Of a stretch of 64,000 nt of DNA, positions 33,976 through 45,630 are shown one piece after another (within the stretch, counting starts at the first letter, position 1; every line of letters begins with the position of its first letter). Below the pieces are notes generated by a model that did no database searches, was not told where the DNA came from, and saw nothing but the letters and a program-made list of their open reading frames with translations. This DNA comes from an uncultured Pelagibacteraceae bacterium (GTDB taxonomy: Bacteria > Pseudomonadota > Alphaproteobacteria > Pelagibacterales > Pelagibacteraceae). The translations under genes and the position numbers were made by a program. The DNA lies in contig CACFXK010000004.1 of assembly GCA_902570125.1 (NCBI GenBank), positions 38,192 through 102,191 on the forward strand, written 5' to 3'.

Positions 33976-36363
33976 ATGGAAGTAAAATTAACACAACCGC
34001 TATTACCCTTAAGAGATATAGTTGTATTTCCTAGTATGGTAATCCCACTATTTGTTGGAAGAGACAAATCTATTACTGCTCTAAACGAGGTAATGAAAAG
34101 TGACAAAAAAATAATTCTTGTAACACAAAAAAATTCTGAGGTTGATGATCCAAAAAAAAATGATGTATTTTCTTATGGATGTGAGAGTAACATACTGCAA
34201 CTTTTAAAACTTCCAGATGGAACTGTTAAAGTTTTAGTTGAAGGGATAAAAAGAGTAAAAATTGTTGATTTTAAGGATGATGAAAAATTTATTACTTGTA
34301 CATACGAACATCAAAAAGATATTTTGATTAAAGATGAAGATCTATTACCTCTTGCACTAACAGCTGTAAGAAGATTGGAAAAACTAACATCAGTAAATAA
34401 AAAAATTTCATCAGAAACTATCAGCAACATTAAACAATTAAAGGACCCATCTAAAATTGTAGATAATATAGTTTCTAATTTGAATGCATCAATATCAGAA
34501 AAACAACAAATATTCGAAACACTTGATGTTAAGAAAAGATTAAATGCTGCCATTAAAATGATGGAGAGCGAAACCAGTATTATCGGAGTAGAAAAAAGAA
34601 TTAGAGGAAGAGTTAAAACTCAAATGGAAAAAACTCAAAGAGAGTATTATCTAAATGAACAATTAAAGGCTATTCAAAAAGAATTAGGTGAAATTGAAGA
34701 TGGCAAAGATGAAACAACCAATCTAAAAAAAACAATTCAAAAAGCCAAAATGCCAAAAGAAGTAGAAAAGAAATGCATGTCAGAGCTTAAGAAATTAAAA
34801 AATATGAGCCCAATGTCTGCCGAAGCAACAGTTGTTAGAAACTATTTAGATTGGATGATAGACCTTCCATGGTTTAAAAAAGATAATGTAGATATTGATT
34901 TAAAAAATGCCCTTAAGATTTTAGATGAAGATCATTTTGGTTTAGAAAAAGTAAAAGAGAGAATTATTGAATTCCTAGCCGTTCAAAAGAGAATGGAAAA
35001 AATTAAAGGACCAATTTTGTGTTTGGTGGGACCCCCAGGAGTTGGAAAAACATCGCTGGGAAAATCTATAGCCAAAGCTACAAATAGACAATTTATAAGA
35101 ATGTCATTGGGTGGTGTTAGAGATGAAGCTGAAATAAGAGGTCACAGAAGAACATATATAGGGTCGCTACCTGGAAAGATTATCCAAATGATGAAGAAAG
35201 CTGGCACAAAAAACCCATTATTTTTATTAGATGAAGTTGATAAAATAGGAAATGATTATAGAGGAGACCCATCTTCTGCCTTATTAGAAGCTTTAGATCC
35301 AGAACAAAATACTGCATTCAATGACCATTATTTAGAAGTTGATTATGATCTTTCAGATGTAATGTTTGTAACCACAGCAAATACTTTAAATATATTGCCA
35401 CCATTACTCGATAGGATGGAAGTTATTAGAATTCCTGGTTACACTGAGGATGAGAAAATTAACATTGCAAACAAATACTTGTTACCAAAACAAATCAAAG
35501 AAAATGGCGTAAAAGAGGGTGAACTAAATTTAGAAGATGGAACAATTAAAGAGATTATTAGAAGTTATACAAGAGAATCTGGTGTTAGAAATTTAGAAAG
35601 AGAAATTTCAAAAGTTACGAGAAAAGTTGTTAAAAAAGTTGTTGGTGGTGAAGCAGAAAAAGTGCAAGTAAATAATAAAAATATTCCTGATTTTTTAGGA
35701 GTCAAAAAATTCAAATTTGGTGAGGTAGAAAATAAAAATAAAACAGGAATAGTAATAGGTTTAGCATGGACTGAAGTAGGGGGAGAAATTCTTAAAATTG
35801 AAACTGTGAATATGCCAGGAAAGGGTAGAATGCAAATCACTGGTAAGCTTGGTGATGTGATGCAAGAGTCAGTAAAAGCAGCCAAATCATTTGTAAGATC
35901 TAAAAGTTTAGAATATGGGATAATACCACCATTTTTTGAAAAAAAAGATTTTCATATTCATGTCCCTGAAGGAGCAACGCCTAAAGATGGACCATCAGCT
36001 GGTATAGCTATGGTCACTTCAATAGTCTCATCAATTACAAATATTCCAGTTAACAGAGAAATTGCAATGACAGGAGAAGTTACAATTACAGGACAAGTTT
36101 TGCAAATAGGTGGATTAAAAGAAAAGTTATTAGCAGCTCATAGAGCAGGAGTAAAAAAGGTATTAATTCCAAAAGAAAATGAAAAGGATTTGGCAGATAT
36201 TCCAAAAAAAGTAAGGGAGGATATTAAAATAATACCAGTTGAAACCGCGGATGAAGTTCTTAAAATAGCTTTAACAAAAGAGCTAAAACCAGTTGAATGG
36301 ACTGAAGTTGAAAAGATTTCTGAGAGTAAAAAGGACGATAAATCACAAGCTAGCATTCAGTAA
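33976..36363 (+). CDS. lon: ATP-dependent protease La
   Basis: A 795-residue LonA: N-terminal substrate domain (LPLRDIVVFPSMVIPLFVGR), coiled-coil linker, AAA+ with Walker A GPPGVGKTS near 355 and Walker B FLLDEVDKI, and the protease domain with catalytic Ser674 in PKDGPSAGIAM and Lys717 in GGLKEKLLAAHRAG. The Ser-Lys spacing of 43 matches E. coli (679/722). It degrades misfolded and regulatory proteins. Followed 48 bases later by tRNA-Val. Confidence 0.97.
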   Translation: MEVKLTQPLLPLRDIVVFPSMVIPLFVGRDKSITALNEVMKSDKKIILVTQKNSEVDDPKKNDVFSYGCESNILQLLKLPDGTVKVLVEGIKRVKIVDFKDDEKFITCTYEHQKDILIKDEDLLPLALTAVRRLEKLTSVNKKISSETISNIKQLKDPSKIVDNIVSNLNASISEKQQIFETLDVKKRLNAAIKMMESETSIIGVEKRIRGRVKTQMEKTQREYYLNEQLKAIQKELGEIEDGKDETTNLKKTIQKAKMPKEVEKKCMSELKKLKNMSPMSAEATVVRNYLDWMIDLPWFKKDNVDIDLKNALKILDEDHFGLEKVKERIIEFLAVQKRMEKIKGPILCLVGPPGVGKTSLGKSIAKATNRQFIRMSLGGVRDEAEIRGHRRTYIGSLPGKIIQMMKKAGTKNPLFLLDEVDKIGNDYRGDPSSALLEALDPEQNTAFNDHYLEVDYDLSDVMFVTTANTLNILPPLLDRMEVIRIPGYTEDEKINIANKYLLPKQIKENGVKEGELNLEDGTIKEIIRSYTRESGVRNLEREISKVTRKVVKKVVGGEAEKVQVNNKNIPDFLGVKKFKFGEVENKNKTGIVIGLAWTEVGGEILKIETVNMPGKGRMQITGKLGDVMQESVKAAKSFVRSKSLEYGIIPPFFEKKDFHIHVPEGATPKDGPSAGIAMVTSIVSSITNIPVNREIAMTGEVTITGQVLQIGGLKEKLLAAHRAGVKKVLIPKENEKDLADIPKKVREDIKIIPVETADEVLKIALTKELKPVEWTEVEKISESKKDDKSQASIQ

Positions 36364-36411
36364 TAAACAATTTACTTTATTAATTCGTTGATGTATGAGT
36401 ACCAAGATTTT

Positions 36412-36487
36412 GGGCGGTTAGCTCAGTTGGTAGAGCATCTCGTTTACACCGAGGGGGTCAAAGGTTCGAGTCCTTTACCGCCCACCA
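36412..36487 (+). tRNA. tRNA-Val(UAC)
   Basis: A 76-base tRNA: acceptor GGGCGGT pairs with ACCGCCC, then A and encoded CCA; D-arm TAGCTCAGTTGGTAGAGCA; anticodon stem TCTCG with CGAGG and loop TTTACAC, anticodon TAC; T-arm GGTTCGAGTCC. The last 13 bases overlap, on the opposite strand, the 3' end of the membrane-protein ORF at 36475. Confidence 0.96.
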
Positions 36488-37665
36488 TTTATATAAAAAT
36501 ACTTAACTATTTCTGCACTTTTTCTGTAAATTGGAATTGACGCAACATCCTCATTAATTAAGGTTTTAGGACTCCACCCAAAAGAAAATAAAATAAACAA
36601 AAAAATTATTGTAAATTTATTTTTTAAAATCGGTATTTCAAATTTTGTAATAGAAAAAATAATAAAATTATTTTTTAAACAGTAAATATAAGTAAGAAAT
36701 GATAAAATATATGATGCACTTATCCACCTTCCCCAGTCTTGAGCTATATAGTAAAAAATAAAAGAGGGTATAAAAATTATTATGAAAAATAGTGGAAAAT
36801 AATTTTTACTTTTTGATTTGTGTTTTTTATTAAACTTAGAATTTAGGATTAACAGAAATAATGGAAAAAAACCTACCAATAATATAATCACATATCTAAT
36901 CAGATATATAATTTCAAATTTAGATGATACTTCTCCAATATTACTAGATAAACTTCTATTTAAATATGTAATTGCCCCATAGCATTCATTAATACTATCA
37001 CACATTATTCTAAGCTCATATTCATCTAATCTTTTAAATATTACAAAATAAGAAGTAATAATAAATGGTATAAGGTATAATAATATCTTAATAAAAGAAT
37101 ATTGCTTATTTAAAAAATGATTTTTTAACAATATTATAAATATGAAAAAAGAAATATAAATTATTATTCCTTCCCAGATTAAACAAGAAACTACTAAAAT
37201 CAGTGAGACATAAACATAATGTTTATTATGAATCTCCTTTGATGAAAAAATATTTGCTACCAATAAAAATGCAATGTAAGTAAATATTTCTTTTCTACCA
37301 AGAACCTCTACCTCGGCGATTGGATAAACAATAAATAAAGGTGAATATAGAGCAAAAACTAAAATTATATTTTTGTTAGAATTTTTCAAAAATTTGTAAA
37401 TTAAATAAAAATATAATAGGTAGGTGATAATTTGACTTATTAGTATGACTTCTCTAATAGAATATGATGTAAAAGTGCTAATATGGAATATTATCTCCCC
37501 TAATAAACCTCTTCTTGTGAAACCTCCTTGGTAATTAATAAGCCATTCAGATATAGTCCATTCACTGTAATTATTATATTTCTGAAAAAAAAAGAAAACT
37601 GCAAAAAAAAATAATGTGCCGAGGTAAATCTGTAAAGATGAATTAAATATTCTATTTGAATTCAT
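36475..37665 (-). CDS. polytopic membrane protein of unknown function, ending inside tRNA-Val
   Basis: A 396-residue protein with about nine or ten membrane segments, rich in Phe, Ile, Tyr and Asn. The segment SEWLINYQGGFTRRGLLGEI near residues 38-57 resembles proteins found in surface-polysaccharide clusters, but I cannot assign a function. Its last codons (ending NGGR) and stop are the complement of the tRNA-Val acceptor end, so the gene borrows its terminus from the tRNA. Composition looks even more AT-rich than neighbours. Being alone between two tRNAs, it is a likely strain-variable insertion. Confidence 0.75.
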   Translation of the reverse strand: MNSNRIFNSSLQIYLGTLFFFAVFFFFQKYNNYSEWTISEWLINYQGGFTRRGLLGEIIFHISTFTSYSIREVILISQIITYLLYFYLIYKFLKNSNKNIILVFALYSPLFIVYPIAEVEVLGRKEIFTYIAFLLVANIFSSKEIHNKHYVYVSLILVVSCLIWEGIIIYISFFIFIILLKNHFLNKQYSFIKILLYLIPFIITSYFVIFKRLDEYELRIMCDSINECYGAITYLNRSLSSNIGEVSSKFEIIYLIRYVIILLVGFFPLFLLILNSKFNKKHKSKSKNYFPLFFIIIFIPSFIFYYIAQDWGRWISASYILSFLTYIYCLKNNFIIFSITKFEIPILKNKFTIIFLFILFSFGWSPKTLINEDVASIPIYRKSAEIVKYFYINGGR

Positions 37666-37864
37666 AATCTTTAATATTTTTATTTAGTATTATCCTTTAT
37701 TATTATTGATTATTGGTCAATTTTATAAATCCTTATCGTACATTTAAAGCAATAAATACTTGATTAAACTATATATAAGATTACTAATAGCGATAATATT
37801 TTTAAATGTGGTGGCAGCGCATAAATAAGCTTAATCCATATCTAAAATAAAATAATTACTCTTT

Positions 37865-37941
37865 GGGGGTGTAGCTCAGTTGGTTAGAGCACCTGCCTGT
37901 CACGCAGGGGGCCGAGGGTTCGAGTCCCTTCACTCCCGCCA
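37865..37941 (+). tRNA. tRNA-Asp(GUC)
   Basis: A 77-base tRNA: acceptor GGGGGTG with CACTCCC (one G-T pair), G discriminator and encoded CCA; D-arm TAGCTCAGTTGGTTAGAGCA; anticodon stem CCTGC/GCAGG with loop CTGTCAC, anticodon GTC; T-arm GGTTCGAGTCC. It lies 79 bases before nuoA and could share its transcript. The 199 bases upstream to the membrane-protein gene hold no ORF I can support. Confidence 0.96.
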
Positions 37942-38020
37942 AATTTCGAGTAAAAATAGGCTTAAAAATGTGACATATCTTCACTTTTAGTTGATATAAT
38001 AGTTGTTACATAGGATTCAA

Positions 38021-38389
38021 ATGCTTGCGGAATTTTTAAAAGATTATCTACCGATAATATTATTTTTGATAATAGCTTTAGGCTTGAGTCTTGCTTTTGT
38101 AGCAATTAATTATATTGCTTCTCCAAGCAAACCTGATCCTGAAAAACTTTCAGCTTATGAGTGTGGCTTTGAACCTTTCAACGACTCTAGAATGGAATTT
38201 GATGTGCGTTTTTATTTGGTTGCAATATTATTTATAATATTTGATTTAGAAATTGCATTTTTATTTCCATGGGCAATTTCACTCGGAGAAATCGGTTTAT
38301 ATGGTTTCTGCTCCATGATGTTATTTTTATTTATTTTAACCGTAGGATTTATTTATGAGTGGAAAAAAGGAGCTTTAGATTGGGAATAA
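38021..38389 (+). CDS. nuoA: NADH-quinone oxidoreductase subunit A
   Basis: A 122-residue membrane subunit with three transmembrane helices. Family markers are [41 protein letters not shown]. The ORF track starts at a TTG (38003); I use the ATG at 38021 ([11 protein letters not shown]), which has TAGGA 7 bases upstream and gives the usual length. NuoA sits at the junction between the quinone site and the membrane arm of complex I. First gene of the complete nuoA-N run. Confidence 0.94.
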   Translation: MLAEFLKDYLPIILFLIIALGLSLAFVAINYIASPSKPDPEKLSAYECGFEPFNDSRMEFDVRFYLVAILFIIFDLEIAFLFPWAISLGEIGLYGFCSMMLFLFILTVGFIYEWKKGALDWE

Positions 38390-38390
38390 A

Positions 38391-38912
38391 ATGAATTTAG
38401 AAAATAGAAAAAAAGATATTCCTGAAGAGTTTAAACAGTTGGCTCAAGATTTTAGTGATAATGGTTTCATAACGACTTCATTAGATAATCTTGTTAATTG
38501 GGCAAGAACTGGTTCATTACATTGGATGACGTTTGGATTAGCATGTTGTGCAGTTGAAATGATGCAAACATCTATGCCAAGATATGATCTTGAAAGATTT
38601 GGAGCAGCTCCTAGAGCATCACCACGACAATCTGATGTAATGATAGTGGCGGGTACTTTAACAAACAAAATGGCTCCTGCATTAAGAAAAGTTTATGACC
38701 AGATGCCAGAACCTAGATATGTAATATCAATGGGAAGTTGCGCAAATGGCGGAGGTTATTATCATTACTCCTATTCAGTAGTCAGAGGTTGTGATAGAGT
38801 TGTGCCAGTTGATGTATATGTCCCTGGATGCCCTCCATCAGCTGAAGCGTTACTCTATGGGATTTTGCAATTACAGAAAAAAATTAGAAACAAAGGTTCT
38901 TTAGAGAGATAA
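38391..38912 (+). CDS. nuoB: NADH-quinone oxidoreductase subunit B
   Basis: A 173-residue subunit that holds cluster N2, the last [4Fe-4S] centre before quinone. The ligands are visible as ACCAVEMMQ (adjacent cysteines), [10 protein letters not shown] and [15 protein letters not shown]. Peripheral arm, next to NuoD. It starts 1 base after the nuoA stop. Confidence 0.97.
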   Translation: MNLENRKKDIPEEFKQLAQDFSDNGFITTSLDNLVNWARTGSLHWMTFGLACCAVEMMQTSMPRYDLERFGAAPRASPRQSDVMIVAGTLTNKMAPALRKVYDQMPEPRYVISMGSCANGGGYYHYSYSVVRGCDRVVPVDVYVPGCPPSAEALLYGILQLQKKIRNKGSLER

Positions 38913-38914
38913 TA

Positions 38915-39505
38915 ATGAAAAATCTTGAGGACTTGGAAAAGTTTGTAAATTCTGAATTAACATCTAAAATAAATAATTCATATATAAAGCATGATAACGT
39001 TTATATAAACATAGATCATGATGAATTATTTGATGTTATTTCATTTTTGAAGACTAATAAAGAAACTAAATTCAGGCAATTAATCGAAATTACAGCTGTA
39101 GATTATCCAGAAAGAGAAAATAGATTCAAGATGGTTTATTTACTATTAAGTCATGAATATAATCAGAGAATTATTATTGATTATTCAATAAAAGAAAATG
39201 ACATAATTTCCTCATTAACTTCTATATTTCCAGCTGCGAATTGGATGGAAAGAGAAGTATTTGATATGTATGGGTTAAACTTTAAAAATCATCCTGATTT
39301 AAGAAGAATCTTAACTGATTATGGCTTTGAGGGGCATCCTTTAAGAAAAGATTTTCCTCTGACTGGCCATAATGAGGTTCGTTATAGCGAAGAACAAAAA
39401 AAAGTGATCTATGAACCTGTAAAATTGGAGCAAAATTACAGAAATTTTGATTATGAAAGTCCTTGGGAAGGAACCAAATACATTAAAGAAATTAAAAAAA
39501 GCTAA
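38915..39505 (+). CDS. nuoC: NADH-quinone oxidoreductase subunit C
   Basis: A 196-residue 30-kDa subunit. The signature [44 protein letters not shown] is clear. It is a separate gene, not fused to nuoD as in E. coli, which is the alphaproteobacterial and mitochondrial arrangement. It has no cofactor and supports the quinone module. Its stop overlaps the nuoD start by one base. Confidence 0.96.
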   Translation: MKNLEDLEKFVNSELTSKINNSYIKHDNVYINIDHDELFDVISFLKTNKETKFRQLIEITAVDYPERENRFKMVYLLLSHEYNQRIIIDYSIKENDIISSLTSIFPAANWMEREVFDMYGLNFKNHPDLRRILTDYGFEGHPLRKDFPLTGHNEVRYSEEQKKVIYEPVKLEQNYRNFDYESPWEGTKYIKEIKKS

Positions 39506-40680
39506 TGGCAAAAGAAAAAAAAACACTAAATTTAAATTTTGGACCACAACATCCTGCAGCGCATGGAGTATTAAGATTAATACTTCAATTAGATGGAGAA
39601 GTTGTTGAAAAAGCTGATCCTCATATAGGATTATTACACCGAGGTACTGAGAAATTAATAGAAAATAAAACTTATATTCAAGCAGTTCCTTATTTTGATC
39701 GTCTTGATTATGTAGCACCAATGAATCAGGAACATGCATTTGCTTTAGCTATAGAAAAAATTCTTAAAATTAAAGTTCCTTCTAGAGCGAAATATATAAG
39801 AGTAATTTTCTGTGAAATAGGACGCATATTAAGCCACATATTAAATGTAACTACTCAAGCAATGGATGTTGGGGCACTAACACCAACTCTATGGGGATTT
39901 GAGGAACGAGAAAAATTAATGGGATTTTATGAGAGAGTGTCTGGATCAAGGTTGCATGCTAATTATTTTAGAGCAGGTGGAGTACATAAAGATCTCCCTA
40001 CAGGACTTGATAGCGATATCGGTGAATTTTGCGAAAAATTCCCAAAAATTATTGATGATTTAGAAACTTTACTTACTGATAACAGAATATTTAAACAGAG
40101 AAATGTAGATATAGGAATTGTATCCAAACAAGATGCGCTAGATTATTCTTTTTCAGGAGTAATGTTAAGAGGCTCTGGTGTAGCTTGGGATTTAAGAAGA
40201 AGTCAACCTTATGATTGTTATGACGATTTAGAATTTAAAATTCCTGTTGGAAAAAATGGAGATTGTTATGACAGATATCTTTGCAGAATTGAAGAAATGA
40301 GAGAAAGTGTAAAAATTATTAAACAATGTTTAACAAATATTCCAAAAGGACCAATTAAAACAGAAGATGGAAAGATTTCTCCTCCACCAAAAAAGGAACT
40401 TAAACAGTCTATGGAGGCTTTAATCCATCATTTTAAGTTATTTACAGAAGGATATAGGGTCGAAAAAGATGAAATATATACAGCAGTTGAGGCACCAAAA
40501 GGAGAATTTGGTGTCTATCTAATTTCAGATGGCTCAAGCAAACCATACAAATGCAAAATCAGAGCTCCTGGATTTACCCATCTTCAAGCTATGGATTATC
40601 TAATAAAAGGACATATGCTTGCTGATGTACCTGCTGTATTGGGTTCAATGGATATTGTTTTTGGAGAGGTTGATAGATGA
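39505..40680 (+). CDS. nuoD: NADH-quinone oxidoreductase subunit D
   Basis: A 391-residue 49-kDa subunit related to the large subunit of NiFe hydrogenases. [21 protein letters not shown] at the N-terminus includes the quinone-site His, and [12 protein letters not shown] and [17 protein letters not shown] are typical. It forms the ubiquinone pocket with NuoB. It overlaps nuoE by 4 bases. Confidence 0.97.
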   Translation: MAKEKKTLNLNFGPQHPAAHGVLRLILQLDGEVVEKADPHIGLLHRGTEKLIENKTYIQAVPYFDRLDYVAPMNQEHAFALAIEKILKIKVPSRAKYIRVIFCEIGRILSHILNVTTQAMDVGALTPTLWGFEEREKLMGFYERVSGSRLHANYFRAGGVHKDLPTGLDSDIGEFCEKFPKIIDDLETLLTDNRIFKQRNVDIGIVSKQDALDYSFSGVMLRGSGVAWDLRRSQPYDCYDDLEFKIPVGKNGDCYDRYLCRIEEMRESVKIIKQCLTNIPKGPIKTEDGKISPPPKKELKQSMEALIHHFKLFTEGYRVEKDEIYTAVEAPKGEFGVYLISDGSSKPYKCKIRAPGFTHLQAMDYLIKGHMLADVPAVLGSMDIVFGEVDR

Positions 40681-41285
40681 GTGTAAAAAAAATTTACAAA
40701 GAACAGCCTAAAACTTTTAAATTTAATGATAAAAGTATGGAGGCTGCAAATAAAATAGTCTCTAATTATCCAGATGGGAAACAACAGAGCGCGGTCATGG
40801 CTTTATTATATATAGCTCAAAGGCAAAATGATAATTGGATACCATTACAAGCAATGAAATATATAGCTAAATTTTTAGATATGCCTTATATAAAGGTTTA
40901 TGAAGTAGCAACTTTTTATTCAATGTATAATTTATCTCCAGTTGGTAAATATTTTTTTCAAGTTTGTACTACAACACCTTGTATGCTTAGAGGTGCGTAT
41001 GATTTAGTAAAAGTTTGCAAAAACAAAATATCTGAAAAAGAAAATGTGTTATCTGACGATGGGAAAATTTCTTGGATGGAGGTTGAATGTTTAGGTGCAT
41101 GTGTTAACGCTCCAATGATGCAAGTAAATGAAGACTATTATGAGGATTTGAGTGATAAAAAACTCGAAGAAATAATTGAAACGATATATCAAAACAAAAC
41201 CCCAAAACCAGGATCTTATTCAGGAAGAATAAATGCAGAACCAGTTAATAATCGAAAAACTTTATTAGGTAATAAAAATGCTTAA
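40677..41285 (+). CDS. nuoE: NADH-quinone oxidoreductase subunit E
   Basis: A 202-residue thioredoxin-like 24-kDa subunit carrying the [2Fe-2S] cluster N1a. Ligands appear in [11 protein letters not shown] and [13 protein letters not shown]. About 30 residues longer than E. coli NuoE because of a C-terminal extension ([15 protein letters not shown]), which alphaproteobacterial and mitochondrial forms share. It belongs to the NADH-dehydrogenase module with NuoF and overlaps nuoF by 8 bases. Confidence 0.95.
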   Translation: MSVKKIYKEQPKTFKFNDKSMEAANKIVSNYPDGKQQSAVMALLYIAQRQNDNWIPLQAMKYIAKFLDMPYIKVYEVATFYSMYNLSPVGKYFFQVCTTTPCMLRGAYDLVKVCKNKISEKENVLSDDGKISWMEVECLGACVNAPMMQVNEDYYEDLSDKKLEEIIETIYQNKTPKPGSYSGRINAEPVNNRKTLLGNKNA

Positions 41286-42609
41286 AGACGAAGATAGAAT
41301 ATTTCAAAATTTATACAATGACAGTGGTGCTGATATTGAGTCTGCTAAATTAAGAAATGATTGGAATGGAACAAAAGAAATTTTAGAAAAAGGAAGAGAG
41401 TGGATAATCAATGAAGTCAAATCTTCAGAGCTTAGAGGACGTGGTGGAGCTGGTTTTCCAACTGGTCTAAAATGGTCATTTGCACCTAAAGAAGTAGGGT
41501 CTAGACCACATTACCTAGTTATCAATGCTGATGAATCAGAACCTGGAACATGCAAAGATAGAGATATATTAAGATTTGAACCTCACAAATTAATTGAGGG
41601 ATGTTTAATTGCTTCTTATGCAGTGAACGCCCATAAGTGTTATATTTATATTAGAGGTGAATATTTTAATGAAGGACAAAAACTTCAAACTGCAATCGAT
41701 GAAGCTTATAAAAACAATTTAATTGGTAAAAATGCTTTAAATTCAGGATGGGATTTAGATATTTATATTCATTATGGTGCAGGTGCCTATATTTGTGGTG
41801 AAGAGACTGCGCTACTTGAGAGTTTAGAAGGAAAAAAGGGTCAACCAAGATTAAAGCCACCATTTCCTGCATTAATTGGATTATATGGATGTCCTACTAT
41901 CATAAATAATGTTGAGACTGTTGCAGCTGTTCCTACAATTCTAAGAAGAGGAGCAAAATGGTTTAGTTCACTTGGAAGAGCTAAAAACACTGGAACAAAA
42001 ATTTATTGTATTTCTGGAAATGTCAATAACCCATGTAACGTTGAGGAAGAAATGGGAGTTCCACTTAAGGAATTAATTGAAACCCACGCTGGAGGTGTAG
42101 TTGGTGGATGGGACAATCTCAAAGCAGTAATACCCGGTGGTTCTTCAATGCCAATGTTACCTAAAGAAATTTGTGACAATATGAAAATGGATTTTGATGC
42201 ATGTGTTGAAAATAAAACAGGACTAGGAACAGCTGGTATTGTTGTGATCAATAATGACCAAGATATTATTAAGTGTATGGCAAGAATAGCTAGATTTTAT
42301 AAGCATGAAAGTTGTGGTCAGTGTACTCCATGTAGGGAAGGATCTGGATGGATGTGGAGAATGTTAGAAAGAATGGCAGCAGGTGAGGCAACTCCAGATG
42401 AAGTAGATATGCTTTTTGATGTAACAAAACAAATAGAAGGTCATACAATTTGTGCTTTCGGTGAAGGATCATCTTGGCCGGTTCAAGGATTAATTAGACA
42501 TTTTAAAGATGAAATACTTGAAAGAAATAAATTTGATCCTGTTGTGAAAAAAAACAAAAATATTCCATACCTTGTTGATCAACATTTATTAGAAAAGGAA
42601 AATGCCTAA
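41278..42609 (+). CDS. nuoF: NADH-quinone oxidoreductase subunit F
   Basis: A 443-residue 51-kDa subunit that binds NADH, FMN and cluster N3. The glycine-rich NADH/FMN loop is [17 protein letters not shown], with [19 protein letters not shown] further on. The [4Fe-4S] ligands are [13 protein letters not shown] and the later [15 protein letters not shown]. It is where NADH electrons enter. Overlaps nuoG by 8 bases. Confidence 0.97.
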   Translation: MLKDEDRIFQNLYNDSGADIESAKLRNDWNGTKEILEKGREWIINEVKSSELRGRGGAGFPTGLKWSFAPKEVGSRPHYLVINADESEPGTCKDRDILRFEPHKLIEGCLIASYAVNAHKCYIYIRGEYFNEGQKLQTAIDEAYKNNLIGKNALNSGWDLDIYIHYGAGAYICGEETALLESLEGKKGQPRLKPPFPALIGLYGCPTIINNVETVAAVPTILRRGAKWFSSLGRAKNTGTKIYCISGNVNNPCNVEEEMGVPLKELIETHAGGVVGGWDNLKAVIPGGSSMPMLPKEICDNMKMDFDACVENKTGLGTAGIVVINNDQDIIKCMARIARFYKHESCGQCTPCREGSGWMWRMLERMAAGEATPDEVDMLFDVTKQIEGHTICAFGEGSSWPVQGLIRHFKDEILERNKFDPVVKKNKNIPYLVDQHLLEKENA

Positions 42610-44629
42610 AATAAAAGTAAACGATATTGATATTGAAGTTGAAGATGGTCTTACTGTACTCCAAGCTTGTGAACAAGCTGGAGCTGAAATACCAAGATTT
42701 TGTTATCATGAAAAACTTTCTATAGCTGGAAATTGTCGTATGTGTTTGGTCGAAATGGAAAAATCACCAAAACCTATAGCTTCATGCGCAATGCCTGCAG
42801 CTGAGGGGATGGTTATTAAAACAAATACGGAAAAAGTTGAAAAAGCAAGAAAAGGTGTGATGGAGTTTTTACTGGCTAACCATCCTTTAGATTGTCCTGT
42901 TTGTGATCAAGGTGGTGAGTGTGATTTACAGGATCAATCTATGTTTTATGGAATTGATAAATCAAGATTCAAAGAGAATAAAAGATATGTACCTGAAAAA
43001 TACATGGGTCCATTAATAAAAACTCAAATGACTAGATGTATTCATTGTACTAGATGTATTAGATTTGCTACTGAAGTAGCGGGAGTGCCAGAATTAGGAG
43101 CGATCGGACGTGGAGAAAATATGGAAATTACTACATATTTAGAGAAATCCATGGAATCTGAAATGTCAGCAAATGTAATTGATTTATGTCCGGTTGGTGC
43201 ATTAACTTCAAAACCTTATGTGTTCGAGGCAAGACCTTGGGAACTAAAAAAGACTGAAACAATTGATGTTATGGATGCTGTTGGGTCAAATATTAGAGTG
43301 GATACTTACGATTGGGAAGTAAAAAGGGTTTTACCAAGAATTAATGAGGAAATTAATGAGGAGTGGATTTCTGATAAAACAAGATATGCATGCGATGGTT
43401 TAAAAAATCAAAGATTAGACACACCATTTTTAAAAAATAATGGAAACTTTGAAGAAATAAGTTGGCAAGATGCATACAAAAAAATCAAAGAAAAAATTTC
43501 AACAACATCACCAGACAAAATAGTTGGTTTAACTGGTGACATGACAAACATGGAAACTATGTTTGCTGTTAAAAACCTATTTCAAAAAACATTAAAATCT
43601 AGTTATTTAGATTCTAGAGCTAAACATACTTACATAAATTTTGAAAATAGAAGTAATTATTTGTTTAACTCTAGCATAGAAGGAATTGAAGAAAGTGATC
43701 TTATATTACTAATTGGCACAAACCCAAGATTTGAGGCAACTATATTAAACTCAAGAATAAGAAAAACTTATTTAAAAAATAAAACTGAAATATTTTCTTT
43801 AGAGGATGTGGGTGATTTAACTTATCCTTATAAAGTTTTAGAAAATAATTCAAAAGTAATTGATAAAATAATCAAAAATGAGCACAATCTTTCAAAAAAA
43901 ATTGCCAGTGCAGAAAAACCTATAATTATCTTAGGTGAATCAATATTAAACAGTAACAACGGCGCATATATATTTGAAGAGTTAAAAAGGTATTTAACTG
44001 GTATTAATAAAATTGAAGATAGTTGGAATGCACTAAATATTTTATCATCTGATGCATCAGCTGTTGGTTCTTATGATTTAGGCATTTTTTCCTCAAATGA
44101 TGGAAGTAATAAAACTCTTAAAAAAATTGAGGATAGTGACGTAGAAGTTATTTTTTTATTAGGTCAAGATAACCTCAAAATTAAAAAAAATAATGAATTT
44201 ATAATTTATATTGGAAGTCATGGCGATAATGGTGCAGAAATGGCAGATCTTATATTGCCTGGTGCTGCATATACTGAACAAGATGGTTATTTCACTAACT
44301 TAGAAGGAAAGCTTCAAAAAGCATATAAAGCTTCATATCCTCCAGGAGAAGCTAAAGAAGATTGGCAAATAATTAATGAAATATCTTCTACTATCCTTGG
44401 AAATCCTCTATTTAAAAATAAAGATGAACTACTAAAATCTATGCAGAACCATTTAAATAATCAAATTATTAAAAATTTTGAAGTTCCTACATATAATTTA
44501 AATGATGAAAAAATATTAGTTGAAGATATTGATTATTACTACTCTAATACAATTGCCCGTGCATCCAAAACAATGTCAGAGTGTAGATACGCAAGAGCTA
44601 ATTTGAAAAAAACTGGAACTGAGGGTTAA
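42602..44629 (+). CDS. nuoG: NADH-quinone oxidoreductase subunit G
   Basis: A 675-residue 75-kDa subunit. The N-terminal ferredoxin domain binds [2Fe-2S] N1b ([20 protein letters not shown]), followed by [17 protein letters not shown] and [17 protein letters not shown] for the [4Fe-4S] centres N5 and N4. The C-terminal molybdopterin-oxidoreductase-like domain lacks a cofactor. The length fits the alphaproteobacterial/mitochondrial type rather than the 900-residue E. coli form. It overlaps nuoH by one base. Confidence 0.97.
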   Translation: MPKIKVNDIDIEVEDGLTVLQACEQAGAEIPRFCYHEKLSIAGNCRMCLVEMEKSPKPIASCAMPAAEGMVIKTNTEKVEKARKGVMEFLLANHPLDCPVCDQGGECDLQDQSMFYGIDKSRFKENKRYVPEKYMGPLIKTQMTRCIHCTRCIRFATEVAGVPELGAIGRGENMEITTYLEKSMESEMSANVIDLCPVGALTSKPYVFEARPWELKKTETIDVMDAVGSNIRVDTYDWEVKRVLPRINEEINEEWISDKTRYACDGLKNQRLDTPFLKNNGNFEEISWQDAYKKIKEKISTTSPDKIVGLTGDMTNMETMFAVKNLFQKTLKSSYLDSRAKHTYINFENRSNYLFNSSIEGIEESDLILLIGTNPRFEATILNSRIRKTYLKNKTEIFSLEDVGDLTYPYKVLENNSKVIDKIIKNEHNLSKKIASAEKPIIILGESILNSNNGAYIFEELKRYLTGINKIEDSWNALNILSSDASAVGSYDLGIFSSNDGSNKTLKKIEDSDVEVIFLLGQDNLKIKKNNEFIIYIGSHGDNGAEMADLILPGAAYTEQDGYFTNLEGKLQKAYKASYPPGEAKEDWQIINEISSTILGNPLFKNKDELLKSMQNHLNNQIIKNFEVPTYNLNDEKILVEDIDYYYSNTIARASKTMSECRYARANLKKTGTEG

Positions 44630-45630
44630 TGGACTCTTATTTTTCTATATTATTTACTGAAGTTTATAAAATTTTATTTTTAGTAGTGCCTGTTTTAGTT
44701 TCTGTAGCAATGATAGTTTGGCTTGATAGAAGAGTTTGGGCCTTTGTACAAAAACGGAGAGGACCCAATGTTGTTGGTCCATTTGGTTTATTCCAATCAT
44801 TAGCTGATGCATTAAAATATATCTTTAAAGAAATAATAATACCTGCAAGCTCAAACAAACTTGTATTTGTATTAGCTCCAGTTGTGACTATGACATTAGC
44901 ATTAATATCATGGGCTGTAATACCATTTGGCGAAGATTTTGTTCTAGCTGACATCAATGTTGGTATTTTATATCTTTTTGCAGTTTCATCATTAGGTGTA
45001 TATGGAATAATTATGGGAGGATGGGCCTCCAATTCTAAATACCCTTTTTTAGGTGCAATCAGATCTGCTGCACAAATGGTATCATATGAAGTTTCAATAG
45101 GAGTTATAATTATCAACGTTCTATTATGTGTTGGATCTTTAAATTTAAGTGACATAGTTATGGCACAACAAAATTTATGGTTTGTAATTCCTTTGTTTCC
45201 TATGTTTGTAATTTTTTTTATTTCTGCACTAGCAGAAACAAATCGTCCTCCATTTGACTTGCCAGAAGCAGAAGCAGAATTAGTGGCAGGATATCAAACT
45301 GAATATTCAGGAATGATGTATGCTATGTTTTGGTTAGGAGAGTATGCAAATATTTTGTTAATGTGTGCAATGGGAGCAGTTTTATTTTTGGGTGGCTGGT
45401 TATCTCCAATAGATATCTTCCCATTTAATGCTATTCCAGGTCCATTTTGGTTAATCTTTAAAATATTATTTTTATTTATTTTATTTGCGTTAGTTAAAGC
45501 AACTGTTCCAAGATACAGATATGACCAATTAATGAAGCTTGGTTGGAAGATATTTCTCCCATTTTCACTGTTTTATGTTGTTTTAACTTCAAGTTTTTTA
45601 ATATATTTTGATTTATTACCGGGAAAATAA
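44629..45630 (+). CDS. nuoH: NADH-quinone oxidoreductase subunit H
   Basis: A 333-residue membrane subunit with about eight helices. Conserved segments [26 protein letters not shown] and [27 protein letters not shown] carry the acidic residues of the quinone entry channel (E-channel). It connects the peripheral and membrane arms. Confidence 0.97.
   Translation: MDSYFSILFTEVYKILFLVVPVLVSVAMIVWLDRRVWAFVQKRRGPNVVGPFGLFQSLADALKYIFKEIIIPASSNKLVFVLAPVVTMTLALISWAVIPFGEDFVLADINVGILYLFAVSSLGVYGIIMGGWASNSKYPFLGAIRSAAQMVSYEVSIGVIIINVLLCVGSLNLSDIVMAQQNLWFVIPLFPMFVIFFISALAETNRPPFDLPEAEAELVAGYQTEYSGMMYAMFWLGEYANILLMCAMGAVLFLGGWLSPIDIFPFNAIPGPFWLIFKILFLFILFALVKATVPRYRYDQLMKLGWKIFLPFSLFYVVLTSSFLIYFDLLPGK

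Noticed and set aside
44664-45155. 163-residue minus-strand ORF under nuoH
   Set aside because: Antisense to a conserved membrane subunit; low-complexity threonine-rich translation with no domain.
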